This document shows, piece after piece, positions 12,801 to 24,561 of a DNA stretch of 64,000 bases. The notes beneath the pieces are model-generated. The model saw nothing but the letters and a program-made list of their open reading frames with translations. It did not search any database and was not told the DNA's origin. The stretch is from Notolepis coatsorum (taxonomy: Eukaryota; Chordata; Actinopteri; Aulopiformes; Paralepididae): positions 93,809,182 through 93,873,181 of the forward strand of contig OZ020589.1 in the NCBI GenBank assembly GCA_963971535.1, in the 5' to 3' direction. The position numbers were made by a program, and so were the translations under genes. The number at the start of each line of letters is the position of its first letter. Within the stretch, counting starts at the first letter, position 1.

Positions 12801-13733
12801 CCCCGGTCTAGGGGAACCAGGACATCACATGCGCAAACCAGACACCAACAGCAGGTTTTTGCAAATAAAGCAAGGCTGCCTTTTTAATGATCAGCATGGG
12901 AAAAGTATTTACATTCATACAGTATATAATCAGTAGAATGAATAACATTAGTTTTGCTACACCAATAAACTATAATCTAATCTGGTTTGGAGATTTGCTG
13001 CTGTGATTGACAGCTCCCATGCGGTCTTCCCCTTTCATTATTTTGACTTTTGACCTGTTCTCCACTCATTTACTTACCAGAGCGAAATGTTATCAGTACA
13101 AGCTCATTTAGCTCGGTCCACCCTGATTGGACGACCACCATTGTTAAGACAATGTTTCAGGCCCAGCGGGACCATATGACCCAAAATCTGGGCTGTGATT
13201 GGAGAATTTCTCATGTAATTCTGTATGTTGACCACAACAAGTCGCTGCTGATCTGACATTTCCAGATAAGAGGTTGACCCCCCCCCCCCCATTCCATCAG
13301 GTCTAACCTGCATAGACATGTTTAAAACTTTACTTAAAACACATTTTTATTCCCTGGCCTTTGAGACAGCATGATTGTGATGTGTGTGTGTTGTTTATGT
13401 GTGTGTAGTATTTCAGCTTTCTGTCTATATCTTGTCTTTTGTATGTGCTTTATAAATACATGTTACCAATTGATTGATATAGAATCGTTGCCTAAACATT
13501 TGGAATCAAATCAAATTACTGTTGGATTGAATCCATAACACATTAAAGATGTCTATTAGCTGTACATTTCCAGCACCAAACAACTGCCTCTTTGCACTGC
13601 TGTGGTCAGGCAAGTGCTACCGAAGTCTCATGGCCAGTACAGAAAAACTCAGAAGGAGCTTCTATGGATGGACTTCAGTCATTGGCTTTAACACTGGCCA
13701 AGATTGAGGTCTGCCACCTTGAACTGCTTAAGA
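12801..13733. other. Unassigned, with a probable LINE 3' tail at 13300-13480
   Basis: Mostly no recognisable feature. About 13300-13480 (GTTTAAAACTTTACTTAAAAC, then T- and GT-rich sequence to GCTTTATAAATACA) resembles a plus-strand LINE 3' end. A C homopolymer lies at 13269-13290. A short open frame runs into the hAT at 13734 but was not identified. Confidence 0.3.
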
Positions 13734-14498
13734 CAGGGGTTCCCAAACTTTTTCAGCTCGAGACCCAAAAGACAAATGTGGTGTTTCCCCGGGACCCAAA
13801 CTTACAAAAATACATCATGAATTGCCATAACATACATTTATAAACTACTGATAAAGAACACAACAAACCATGAATTTCAAATGTACATGAAATGTATTTA
13901 TTTAATTATAAAAGTACATCACAGCAATAATCAGAGTGTAATGTTAAGTTGCTCACCACCTCATAACATTATGTACATACAATTTTGTAACACTATTAAA
14001 ATGAACAAACATGTTCTACTATCCTTTCTATTTCTCACACCTTTTTCAACTCTCCATTTCTTACCCCCTCCCTCCGTCCCTCAACCTTAAACCCCAACAT
14101 TGAGCAACATTCTGATTAATTTGTACTGACTTATTTAAAAATTCTACTGACCTGACATCATGCTAGAAGGGGTATAATATTTCATCTATGGCACAATGAA
14201 ATCTAATGAGAGGTATGTGGCTGGTTGAAGTTTTCAACCAGCAGATCTATTCTGGGCTTGGTTTTTGAAAGTGCTATTCTGAGGTCATGCTGAGCATTTA
14301 GTCTGTTTCTGTATTTGTTTTTCAGGTATGCTGCTAGAGTAGAAAACCCAGATTCACATAAGTATGTGGTGCCAAACTGAATCAACACATCTAAATTATA
14401 ATTTTTTTAATTAAAATATAATTTTTATTTATTGGCGACCCAATAACAACGGGTCCGCGACCCATTTTGGCCTGCGACCCTAAGTTTGGGAAACGCTG
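13734..14498. mobile_element. hAT derivative with transposase C-terminus
   Basis: A 765-bp element with ends CAGGGGTTCCCAAACTTTT and AAGTTTGGGAAACGCTG, flanked by the perfect 8-bp duplication GCTTAAGA (13726-13733, 14499-14506). It keeps only the 3' end of a minus-strand transposase gene (14203-14388). Confidence 0.93.
14203..14388 (-). pseudogene. hAT transposase C-terminal fragment (ZBED5-like)
   Basis: About 61 codons encode FGTTYLCESGFSTLAAYLKN, then KYRNRLN, DLRIALS and PRIDLL. This is the hAT dimerisation-domain end seen in ZBED5/FAM200-type transposases and their domesticated relatives. Zinc finger, catalytic core and insertion domain are absent, so it cannot be a working transposase. 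It ends before the right inverted repeat of its host element. Confidence 0.85.
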
Positions 14499-14506
14499 GC
14501 TTAAGA

Positions 14507-15108
14507 GACTCGCTGCGTACCAGGCAGATGAACACCGGAGATCTGCAGTCATTCTGGATGTTGCTGTGAAAATTCAAGCCGCGCTAAACCGTGTTTAATT
14601 CGTGTCTGTCACCTGACGGCAGCTAATTAATATGTGGGCAAGGGGGGGGGGAGCCAAGGCCGTCGCGCCCGCCCAACCCACATTCCCCTAGCTAGCGGAA
14701 ACTGTAGCTAGTGCCCACCCCCCTCCCCCCTACTGCAACTGTGGTCTAGGGAAAAACTCTCCCAACCCCTCCCCCTCACTCCGAATCGCGCAGACGCCCT
14801 ACCCTGGTGTAGAGCCTTGTTGATCTGCAGCGGACTATGCATACGCTGTCTCAAGACCTATTGTAGTCAGCATGTTTTCAACAAATGTACATGCTTGTTT
14901 GAATTTATGTGTGCCAGTATTACTGTCAAATGTAATGATTGTGAAATATTTGTATAATGAGGCTATGGCTGTATGTGTATGTCACTGAATTTCCCAAAGG
15001 GGATTAATTAATCAAGTTCATCCTTATCCATAGGCCATCAGGATGCTCAATGACTCACATCAACCCATCCATCTACACTCATTGCACACACATCCACATG
15101 CACACACT
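14507..15108. other. Unassigned; LINE-tail-like end
   Basis: GC-rich sequence with G and C homopolymers, then an AT-rich stretch ending near 15015 in GAATTTCCCAAAGGGGATTA followed by a short repeat. This resembles the 3' end of a plus-strand fish LINE. Nothing else recognised. Confidence 0.3.
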
Positions 15109-15537
15109 CAGGGGCGTAGCTGTAGATTCTCGGCCCCCTGACAGAATTGACTTATGGGCCCCTAAGGGAAGCGAAATTTTTTGGCCATGTATTTATTGAT
15201 GAAAACGCATAATATGTTTTTTACCTATACATTTGGATCAGCAGTTCAGCACCTGAACTGTTGGTGGGTGAGCCTAGTAAAGGATGTCGCATTGCGTTCA
15301 TCTTCAATGAATGAACCAATGCAATAGTCTACCAAAGAACCTTGAGTCGCACTAGGCTAGGCATATTTTCCCCTATTCTTGTGACAATGTTTTCTGATAC
15401 TCAACATACAAAAGCTGTTACTTGTCCTGTCTCTCTGTAATCCCATCTCCCACACAAAGTCTCAAGCACACTATTAGGTTGACAGACACTTAAATTTTTA
15501 TGTGCTCTGTAGTATACAATCACTCCCTACTTATATA

Positions 15538-15605
15538 CACAGTAAATTTCGCAGAGTAAATTTGACTCAAACTGAGTATATTTTACTCAAACTGAGTAAA
15601 CTGTG
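15538..15605. mobile_element. Short TA-flanked MITE (CACAGTAAATTT family)
   Basis: A 68-bp relative of 10730-10837, beginning CACAGTAAATTTCGCAGAG and ending AACTGTG with TA on both sides. Confidence 0.75.
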
Positions 15606-16279
15606 TACCTTTTACGAAGCAGATTTTGATTTTGAACTGTCGCGGGCGGAGCACTAGCTTTTTTGCTGTAGGGGCCGGGTTGCTGCCTTTCTCAGCAGAG
15701 TGCTAAAGCCCTACCTGTTACACGCGCAAGTAATTCAAGGAGGCGCAAGTGACAAGTGTTGAGCTATTGGTGGGGACAATTCAGGATTCTTGGATACTGG
15801 TGGGGTCATGACCTTGCGTTCACCCCCTAAATGACACAATGATACCCAACCTTGAAAACCCTGTTGAAGTTAATGAACTGTAATGGACTGCAAGAAATCA
15901 ACATGACTATCAACTTTATCTTCTGTCTATTTAATTGAAAATTAAACCCAATATAGGAATGAACAAACAAAAAATCTCAACATTCTTTGACTTATTCAAT
16001 TAATCATATGGGATCCTAAAGGATTGCTATAGGTTTCCAAAAACGTATAGAGATTCCTATAGCATTATTTTTTTTACTAGGGATGTTATCCTACACTTTA
16101 AGCTGTCTGATATCCCATTACCTGTAACTCTTGGGTCTCTTTCTCACTTCCTCTGCCTCCTCCCTGAGTGCAGTCACCACATCATTCTACACAGGAGAGC
16201 AATACACTTAGGAATACACTGAACTGGTTTGAATACATGATTTTTTCTTTTTTCTGCCATGTTCTACCTGGTTGGCTGG

Positions 16280-16408
<129 letters not shown>

Positions 16409-16713
16409 CAGTGTGCAGGTTAGTTACAGTAGGAGATGGGCTTCTATCATAATTTATCTTCTATCATTCTATAATGCATTCTTCTCTTTTATTTTATTTT
16501 CAGGTAGTTGTACCTTAAGATACTTGAAGGCTGGCATCTGTAAACGCAGATATAAGTACTTTATTCTTATTTTATTATCATTATTTTCTTTCCAATGAAA
16601 TGAAATCAGAAAGTGGTATATGATGGAAAATATGAAAGTCAATGCTTGAAGGAAAATTATAGTTGTGAGTTGATGGAGGAGTGGCAGCTGTTTGCACATC
16701 TGTAATCAGAGGT

Positions 16714-16865
<152 letters not shown>

Positions 16866-17404
16866 GAGGGGTCTGGATCTTGACAACACCGTTAGCTAAC
16901 AGCTGAGCTATAGCTAACATAAAGACTGTGGCCTGTAATTCAAAGCAGCGAAAATTAAGAGGAGATGATGATTATAAATGTGTTTTTTTGTATTGAGCAT
17001 TGTAACTTACATGAAAGGTCTGCCTGCCACCACCACCAATGACATACCGTCTTTAAACACACCGTGACACACTCACTCAGCCGACACTCACTCAGCACCT
17101 GGCTTCATGCTCATGGTGGGAGGGACTCGTGAGGCAGTAGATCAAACCATTGTTAGAGAAATGCAGGGGTGTCACAATCTATGGAAACTTAAAAAAGCAC
17201 CTGTTTGTTTCTTTTGTGACGTTTTTCTTTTAATACAGGCAATTATACTTTTAAGTCATCTACATTAACTTACTTTAGGATAATAATAAAACCATATTAA
17301 TAAAAAGATAATAATAGTGTTCTCTGGGCCCCCCCCCCCAGTGCTGGGCCCTTAGAATCATCCTAATCTACCCCCCCCCCCCCAGCTACGCCCCTGCACA
17401 CACT

Positions 17405-18339
17405 CACTTTACACACTTTAAACACTCACCTTAACACTCACTTTAGAGAATTTAAACACTTTAACACTACACCATGTTTTATCTAGTTATTTGCACTACA
17501 TCCATACCTCATTTTAGCATTCTGCCCTTCTAAATTATAAATTTTTTATTTATATTTTTGTACCTCATTATCTGCATTTTGTACCTCATTGTCTGCATTT
17601 TTACTTCATTGTACTTAGGTTGTACTTTAGTTTGTATATTGTATATTGTACAGTATATGTGTATAGTGTTGGGACTTTATTCCTATTTACTTACTTTCTT
17701 TTACTGTATGAAGCACATTCTCAGGGGCCAAGTATTTCACTATAATGTACATGTACTTTATACCGTACGTGACAAATAAAAGCAAACTTGAACTTAAACT
17801 TGAGAAGAGACAGCCAGACTGCTCACTAACCCCACTCTGCTGTGCATTCCATGCACATATGACATCATGTCATCACTGTTGTGCTGCTGTTAACCCTCCC
17901 CCTCCACTATCTTTCCCGTCAATGTTTTATTTGGAAGAAACTTGCCATACAAATATTTACACACACAAGAAAAAGGAACAAACAAAAAAATATGCATAGT
18001 TTACAGGTGTAGGATTAGGGGGTGTTGCAGGGAAGAAGTAAATTAGTCCCCCTTAGAAAATATAGCTAATATGAAAGACAACCCCCTCCCCAAAAGAGGT
18101 GAAAAATAAGGGGGTCAAATGATCCTTCTTACCTGTAACTATAGAATAAATAGAATAAATATTTGAAAGCAATACAGAATGCTTGAGAGCCTTACTGCAG
18201 TATATTCCATTATAATCCATTATAATCAGCGAGTACCTAAATGTTGTCTTTCCACCATACATTGATGCAAAAAAGGCACAAATTGGTGCATAAAAGTACA
18301 CCTGAATGCAGGAAATGGAAGTGTTTGACCCTCAAAACT
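17405..18339. other. AT-rich sequence, possible LINE tail, otherwise unassigned
   Basis: 17405-17800 is AT-rich with repeated GTACCTCATT and ends GACAAATAAAAGCAAACTTGA, like a plus-strand LINE 3' end. 17800-18339 shows nothing recognisable, though AATAAA on the minus strand near 17928 could serve the TRIM-like gene downstream of its stop codon. Confidence 0.3.
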
Positions 18340-18628
18340 TCCAAGAGGACACCCCGGTTAAAGTGTCCCCCCGCTTAATGTGTCCCCTTTGCTTAAAGTG
18401 TCCCCCCGGTTAAAGTGTCCCCTTTGCTTAAAGTGTCCCCCCGCTTAAAGTGACACCCCCTCTTAATGTGCCCCCCTCCGCTTAGTGTCCCCCCGCTTAA
18501 AATGTCCCCCCCGCTTAAAGTGTCCCTCTTAAAGTGTTCCCCCGCTTAAAGTGTCCCCCGCTTAAAGTGCCCCTGCTTAAAGTGTCCCCCGCTTAAAGTG
18601 TCCCCCGCTTAAAGTGTCCCCCCCCCAT
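18340..18628. repeat. Minisatellite of about 18 bp (CTTAAAGTGTCCCCC unit)
   Basis: Some 15 imperfect copies of a CTTAAAGTGTCCCCC unit whose C-run varies in length. It begins only about 25 bp past the stop codon of the SPRY exon, so it would lie in the 3' UTR of the TRIM-like gene. Confidence 0.92.
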
Positions 18629-18654
18629 GTTGAAACCAAACCGATGCCTGAATT

Positions 18655-19062
18655 TCAATAAGGCCGAGAGCTCTGCTTCAGCTGACAGAGAGAGACCGAT
18701 GAGCCCACACCGAAGCCTGCGTACAAGGGCTCCGAGAACTGGGCCTTGAACCTGTGGATCAGCTCCATGGTCTCATGCGCCACTGAGTAGAAGGCCACAA
18801 CGTTGCCCGCAAAGTCCAAGTAGACGCCGATCCGCGTGGCCCTGGCAGCTTCTGGCAGGTCCTGGTCCACCTTATTGTGCCAGGCGGAGTAGCCGGCGTC
18901 GGAGCAGAGGAGGCTCCAGGACTTGTCGTTGTAGCCCAGCAGGCTGTGGGAGTTCTTGCCCTTGCGGCTGATGCTCTTGTAGGCGACTGCGAGGGAGAAC
19001 TCGCCATTCCACTCTGCCTCCCAGTAGAACCTGAAGCCGGACAGAGCCTCCCGGCACAGCAC
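18655..19062 (-). CDS. TRIM16-like protein, terminal SPRY exon
   Basis: Terminal exon of a B30.2 (PRY-SPRY) protein, 135 codons plus stop. It opens VLCREALSGFRFYWEAEWNG and contains the SPRY core: YKSISRKGK, LGYNDKSWSLLCSD, RIGVYLDFAGNVVAFYSV, MELIHRFKAQFSEPLYAGF. These resemble TRIM16-type SPRY domains (known TRIM16 has GVYIDF and KFSEPVYAAF). B30.2 domains bind protein targets, usually as the substrate-recognition end of a RING E3 ligase. The acceptor is ATTCAG before GTGCTG, in phase 0 with the PRY exon. A SINE sits immediately upstream and duplicates this junction. The frame is open throughout, with no sign of decay. An NLR or another B30.2 protein is the alternative assignment. Confidence 0.88.
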   Translation of the reverse strand: MLCREALSGFRFYWEAEWNGEFSLAVAYKSISRKGKNSHSLLGYNDKSWSLLCSDAGYSAWHNKVDQDLPEAARATRIGVYLDFAGNVVAFYSVAHETMELIHRFKAQFSEPLYAGFGVGSSVSLCQLKQSSRPY

Positions 19063-19070
19063 CTGAATGG

Positions 19071-19337
19071 TAAATGGTAAATGGTAAATGGCTGCATTTA
19101 TATAGTGCCTTTATCCAAAGCGCTTTACAATATGTTCCTCACATTTTACCCATTCACTCACACATTCACACACAGATGGCGGAGGCGACCATGCAAGGTG
19201 CCAACCTGCTCATCAGGAGCAGTTAGGGGTTAAGTGTCTTGCTCAAGGACACTTCGACACGCTGCCCGGGAGGAGCGGGAATCGAACCGGGAACCTCCGG
19301 ATTACCAGACAACTGCTCTACCTCCCGAGCCACTGTC
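19071..19337 (-). mobile_element. tRNA-derived SINE on a splice acceptor
   Basis: A 267-bp SINE read on the minus strand. It has a tRNA-like head with A-box-like GTGGCTCGGGAGG and B-box GGTTCGATTCC, a body with GAGCAAGACACTTAACCCC, and a tail AAGCGCTTTGGATAAAGGC ending in ATTTACC repeats. Flanking 12-bp duplications (19059-19070 and 19338-19349, GCACCTGAATGG on the plus strand) span the acceptor of the SPRY exon. The SINE is therefore younger than that exon. Confidence 0.92.
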
Positions 19338-19763
19338 GCACCTGAATGGCGAATGAATGGCACTCCTTGTAAAGCCTCGTTTTCCCAAATGTATTATCCT
19401 CAGGGAATCCTATATTTTTTGTTAATCAAATAGCTAAAAATAAACTCCACTACTGGATCCTACACTGTGAACGGAAATAATTCTATCCTTGAGGTGAGGG
19501 CACATGACTCGCCCACAATCAACACAGCATACAGCTTGATGCACAATACAACATGTACGCACATGTAATAAAACTAAGTAAGAATATATATACAGACCCA
19601 GCTCTTCAAAATCACACCTCTACTGCAAGGGCGCAGTGTTGTTAACGCCTCGTTAACAGCACTGCCAGGTTAATGGTGCATGATTACCGCAGTAGCAGAG
19701 CAGAGCAGAGCTCAGAGTCCTAAGAGCTGCATCTGTAAATGAAGACGGGAACGTGTACCATAC

Positions 19764-19900
19764 CTGTGAGAAGCCATCGAAGCGCTCCGGGTGGTCGGCA
19801 TAGAATTGGCTGGATTTCTTTCGGGTCACTTTCTGGTTCCCTTCAGACAGGACCAGCTCTTTATAGACTGTGTTTGGATCAAATGTCATCTTACAGGCAT
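19764..19900 (-). CDS. TRIM16-like protein, PRY exon
   Basis: A 137-nt internal exon bounded by acceptor TTTTCTCAG at its 5' side and donor GTATGG at its 3' side. With one nucleotide from the previous exon it reads DACKMTFDPNTVYKELVLSE, then NQKVTRKK, QFYADHPERFDGFSQ. This is the PRY half of a B30.2 domain (LTFDPNT, LSE-N--VT and DHPERFD are its hallmarks). It ends in phase 0 and joins the SPRY exon directly. A PRY and SPRY split by an intron fits TRIM16-like genes, whereas many fish finTRIMs have both in one exon. Confidence 0.87.
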
Positions 19901-20068
19901 CTGAGAAAAGAAAAGTTTAGTATAATTTTTATTATGACACATTATGTCTGAGGCTAAATAGATATAGCATGAAACTAACAGTGCCAGTGTCTGAGGATAA
20001 ATGATGCTGAGCATGAAATGAGCTGATGACTAATTATCTTCAATCTATTTCAAAACACGAAAACATAT
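19901..20068. other. Intron sequence of the TRIM-like gene
   Basis: Start of the long intron between the PRY exon and the upstream exon at 44233-44389. Nothing recognisable in this stretch. Confidence 0.5.
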
Positions 20069-20834
20069 GGTTATCCTATAACCATAGTTATATGAGTATA
20101 GCGAGCGCTCTGCACTCTAGTGAAACTATCCCTTTATCCAATCTAGCACTGTATAATTTTCCTCCACATGTACACACCCATCCACCTGGCCACACCCATA
20201 TCCGCTCCTCTACATAAGCGGGGTCGTGGCCACACTAACAGCTCCTTCCCAAGTCTTTCACCACCGAAGGCGAAGACCACGGGGTCCTCAGTGAGTCAGT
20301 GCAGAGTCTTTTCCTCTTCTTATCCGAAGAAAAAAGGGAAAAAAAGGCAACACACGTCCCTCTTCAGAACAGTGTTTACCAGACACAGCGGTGTCGGCAC
20401 CAAGCCCCTCGTTGAACGCGAGCTATAGCCGACCTGAGCATGGAGATATTCTCATAACAAACACCAAGCTCACCTCCCTCGCACCGGGTGTTTTTCATCT
20501 TTTTGGCGAAGACATTATCGCTGTATTTCCTCGAAAAATCGTGAGAGAGAAAACAAAGATATAATGTCAACGCAGCTCCTTTTCTCCAATAACGTAACTC
20601 CTTTCCAATAACTATTTCGGCATCTAACTAAAGTGGTGTATACAGTCACTTTTCGGTGGTGAAAATAGGGAAGGAGCTGTTAGTGTGGCCAGGACCCCGC
20701 TTATGTAGAGGAGCGGATGTGGGTGTGGCCAGGCGGATGGGTGTGTACATGTGGAGAATAATTATTCAGTGCTAGATTGGATAAAGGGATAGTTTCACTA
20801 GAGTGCAGAGCGTAAGCTATACGATAATATAACC
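20069..20834. mobile_element. Foldback element C with about 190-bp inverted repeats
   Basis: Arms at about 20069-20262 and 20643-20834 are near-identical inverted repeats. Each carries CTCTGCACTCTAGTGAAAC, then CTACATAAGCGGGG and CTCCTTCCC with inward-facing polarity. The interior near 20510-20590 (TTTCCTCGAAAAATCGTGAG region) is related to the right interior of element A near 34055-34145. It therefore looks like a short non-autonomous relative of A/B. No protein is encoded and the target duplication is unclear. Confidence 0.85.
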
Positions 20835-21391
20835 ATGGTGGTGAAAAGCAAGTCAACTCCCAAGGAGTCAGGTAATCATGAGCATGTAACTTTGATACTT
20901 TTGATACAAAGAACTTGTGGTTCTTTGGTATTTGGTATATTTTGTGTTTGTGGTATTTTTATAGGTAAGTTTTAACATTCAAGTGAACATCAGTACCTCA
21001 CATTACATCAGACTTCACCAACATGGTGGTGAAGTGAACAAGGTGAATTATACCTCTCCATTGAAGCCGATATACAATAAATGTTTGTTGGCAGGATAGC
21101 AGCTCACTCAAGGTTGGCTACTTCACCTTGGTAATGATACTACTCTACATATAACACACTTATATACTTATATACCGTATGTTTATTGTTATTCTGACAC
21201 TGGTCTGAATAATACGACTACTTACATCTCAGGAAGTCTGCTCTGCTTTTTGGCTCCTGAAAATCTGCTCTTGAAGGCGCTAAGTGGAAAACAAATAAGG
21301 CAGGCTTAGAAGAAGAGACTTTATTTTATGATAGGTGATATCCTATATTTATATTATGTAACGGTTGTGACAACGTCACCTCAAACTTTGA
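20835..21391. other. Unassigned intronic sequence
   Basis: No gene, repeat end or RNA was recognised here. Confidence 0.4.
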
Positions 21392-21462
21392 TGCCCCGAG
21401 TGGGAGTTGAACCCCGGTCTCCCACACCGCGGGCAGCAACACAGACCGCTATACCAAGAGGT
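21392..21462 (-). repeat. tRNA-like SINE head or tRNA pseudogene
   Basis: Minus strand has an A-box-like TTGGTATAGCGG and a B-box-like GGGGTTCAACTCC in tRNA spacing, with GGGAGACCGGGGTTC as in tRNA-Asp. The acceptor stem does not pair properly, so this is a SINE head or pseudogene and not a working tRNA gene. Confidence 0.6.
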
Positions 21463-21578
21463 GAATTCACTTCTTTGTACCATGTCTATGCATCTTTTGA
21501 GGATGTGAGAGTGAGTTTAACCCATAGCACCGCTACTCACCCCAGCCCTTCTTGACTGCGCTTCACGATACCATCCGT

Positions 21579-21750
<172 letters not shown>

Positions 21751-21764
21751 TTAACGGTACACAG

Positions 21765-21971
21765 TGTAATGTTAAATAATCACTCGGTTGGTTTAGTAAA
21801 CACTCTTTATTCAACATCAGGTATGGGTTGACTCGGAACACGACTGCATGCTTGCCGGCTACTCGCGGGATGGTCCTGCACATGCTCCGTCATGTTGTAG
21901 GCTGACTCGTATTACACAGGTATCCTGCACCGCGTAATCTAGTCCCTGATGTTACTAGACATAACATTACA
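21765..21971 (-). repeat. 3' LTR of the gypsy element
   Basis: 207-bp LTR, TG to CA, nearly identical to 26486-26692. Confidence 0.96.
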
Positions 21972-22418
21972 TCTTCCCTCCTTTGAGTAGCTTAACCTGA
22001 GGGAAGTAAACCAATTAAATTATCTAGCAGTCCATGGAATATGACTACAATATTAACTTTAGCTATTTTAATTAACATATTATTCTTATTATTAACGTTA
22101 GTGAATGCTTTTAGAGTTTCTTTTCAAACCCTGTCACATGAACCTGAACTAGACTCCCGGGTCAGACTACCGGTTGCCCACATAGGTGGCGAGGATTATT
22201 CTGCCTCATTGGCAACCTACGCACTCACTATATAGTCTTTCAGGTGAAAAAGTCTTTCAGATGTGATGGCTTTTTAACCACTCTGCCTCTCAACGTGGTG
22301 ACCGTGGCTGGTGTCTGGATTGGTGTCACCGTCTCTTGCTGTCGTTCGTCTGCTTCCTCCTCGATTACCCCGTCTGCTTCCTCTTCCTCCTCATGCTCGG
22401 GCTGGGGAAGTGGTGAAG

Positions 22419-23637
22419 TCAGCAGACGCAGGTGTCGCCTGTTCCTACGAAGAACACCGGGACAGTTGTAGTCCACCCTTTTTGATTGTCAAGTTTGACA
22501 GCAACAGGGTCACCTGGCTTGAGTAGGCGCAATGGGCGGCTTGAGTGACGTCTGTCATAGTGGTGTTTGTAGGCAGCCTTGGCTCTGGAGTCTGCTGCCC
22601 TCACCAGTCTGATGTCTGGCCACCGGGGAATAAGCTTTTCCTCCAATATGGGTACAGGGGTACGTATCTGGCGGCCCAGCATCAATTGGGCTGGACTGTA
22701 TCCTGTTGCCTGGATGGGAGTTGCTCTGTAGCTGAGAAGAGCGAGTGCTGGATCCTTCTTTTTCAGAATGTGTTTAGCCGTCCTCACTGGTCTCTCAGCA
22801 GCTCCATTTGCTTGTGGGAAATGTGGGCTCGTTGTGACATGGTGAAAGTCATAGTCCTTTGCAAACTGCTGAAACTGATGTCCACAGAACTGAGGCCCAT
22901 TATCCGTCACCAGGGTCGTGGGACAGCCCCACCTTGCAAAGATGGCGCTGAGGCGAGACCTCACTGTGGCGCTTGTCATGTCTGGTAGGTAGACGAGGTC
23001 GATATACCTTAAGAAGTAGTCGACTACAACCAGGTCGTTTCTTTTGTCCACTTCGCAGATATCCGCAGCCACTCTCGACCAGGGTCTGTCGGGTAGAGGC
23101 GTCGGCATGAGCGGCTCTCTGTTCTGGGTGGGTTTTGTCACCTGGCACTGCTTGCAGTGTTCAATCCACTTCTGCAGGGCTTTACCGACGCCCGGCCACC
23201 AGACGCTCTGCTTGGCGCGCTCACGGCACTTCACAATGCCCATGTGGCCGTCGTGCAGTCGTTCCACTTTTGGGAATAATGATTCTGTTGCCATAGATGA
23301 GCAGGTTGCGGCATACTGAAAGGGAATCTTTTACTGCATAGTAAGGCATGATGCTGCTTGGCACTTTGGATGCGTATCTTGGCCAGCCATTTCTCACAAA
23401 CTGTATCACCATCTGTAGCTCTGGGTCTTCTTTTGTGCACTCTTTAACCTCATCCAGACGTGAACTTGACATTGGCCATGCTGCCTGTGTGGCTTCCTCT
23501 AGAGCCGCTATGTCGTCTGACAGCTCAACCGTCTCTAGGTGCAGCGCTGCAGAAGGATGCCTTGAGAGCGTGTCTGCTACTACAAGCAGTTTGCCTGGGA
23601 CATACACCGCTTTCGCGTTGAATCGCATCATCCTCAT
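22419..23637 (-). pseudogene. Gypsy integrase region
   Basis: Shows the H-H-C-C zinc-binding segment (HDGHMGIVKC, then CKQCQ), the integrase core with DICEVD and VTDNGPQF, and a C-terminal part. An adjoining upstream piece contains the RNase H to integrase linker. In the living family this enzyme inserts element cDNA into chromosomes. Part of a broken element. Confidence 0.9.
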
Positions 23638-23643
23638 GAGCAG

Positions 23644-24202
23644 TCATTGACAACGAAGTGGCACTGCATCAATGTCTTTGAGGTTGAAGAGTGGGACCAA
23701 TGGCTTATGGTCTGTTTGAATGGTGAAGTTGTACAGGGCATATAGGTATTTGGAGAACTTTTCACATGCCCAGACTGCCGCCAGACACTCCTTCTCAATC
23801 TGAGCATATCTTGTCTCAGCATCTGTCAATGTGCGAGAACAGTATGCGACTGGCAATAATTGTCCACTGTGATTTTGAAGGAGAACACCTCCTAATCCAT
23901 AGCTGCTGGCGTCGGCACTTACAACTGTCGGCTTGCTGACATTGTAGAAGGCTAGTATGGGCGCCTCAGTCAACATCTGCTTGACTTTAGTGAAAGCCTT
24001 GTCTTGTGCCGGGCCCCACACCCATGCTGTGTCAGCTTTCAGTAGGTCATTGAGTGGGTGTGTGACATCTGCTAGGTTGGGCAGATAGCGTCCAAGATAG
24101 TGCACCATGCCCATGACCCGCTTCAGATCTGTGGTGTTTCCAGGTGGCTGGATGTTTCTTATGGCCTCCACTTTTCCCATGTCAGGCCTGACACCACGCT
24201 TG
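23644..24202 (-). pseudogene. Gypsy RNase H region
   Basis: Contains the RT connection ([16 protein letters not shown]) and RNase H motifs ([39 protein letters not shown]). It lies immediately left of the inserted LINE/SINE. Part of a broken element. Confidence 0.9.
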
Positions 24203-24561
24203 CAGCGACTGCTACCAGACATTGACCTGGGACTTATAGGAACCCAAGGGGGACAACCTACACTACCCTGGTACTTTGATTAATGTATACTCAGTAGATA
24301 GTAAATTATAACACTACCTCATGCATACTGCACCTTATGTGACACTGCGAATAATGTGAATATTCCTCAGCTAGTCGGATAGTAAATTATATTGACCATA
24401 TTGATCAAATTGTTTACACTGCCTGTGTTGTCTTTTACTACCTGTATACTGTGTTGTTTTACTACCTGTACCCCTCCCCCCTCCCCCCATGCTGCTATGA
24501 TGCCTGAATTTCCCCAAGGGGATCAATAAAGGAATATCTTATCTTATCTTATCTCTCTTAT
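24203..24561 (+). mobile_element. LINE/SINE 3' end inserted in gypsy pol
   Basis: A 359-bp plus-strand retroposon ending GAATTTCCCCAAGGGGATCA, AATAAAGG and a (TATCT)n tail, with CTTG on both sides as a short duplication. It separates the reverse transcriptase and RNase H parts of the gypsy element. It is one of the fish LINE tails that end in a pentanucleotide repeat. Confidence 0.8.

Noticed and set aside
13592-13733. Short frame entering the hAT at 13734 as a host exon
   Set aside because: No family recognised and no splice sites seen; too little evidence.
18340-18628. CRISPR-like array
   Set aside because: Units are contiguous with no unique spacers; this is a eukaryotic minisatellite.
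21392-21462. Functional tRNA gene
   Set aside because: Internal boxes are present but the acceptor stem does not pair.
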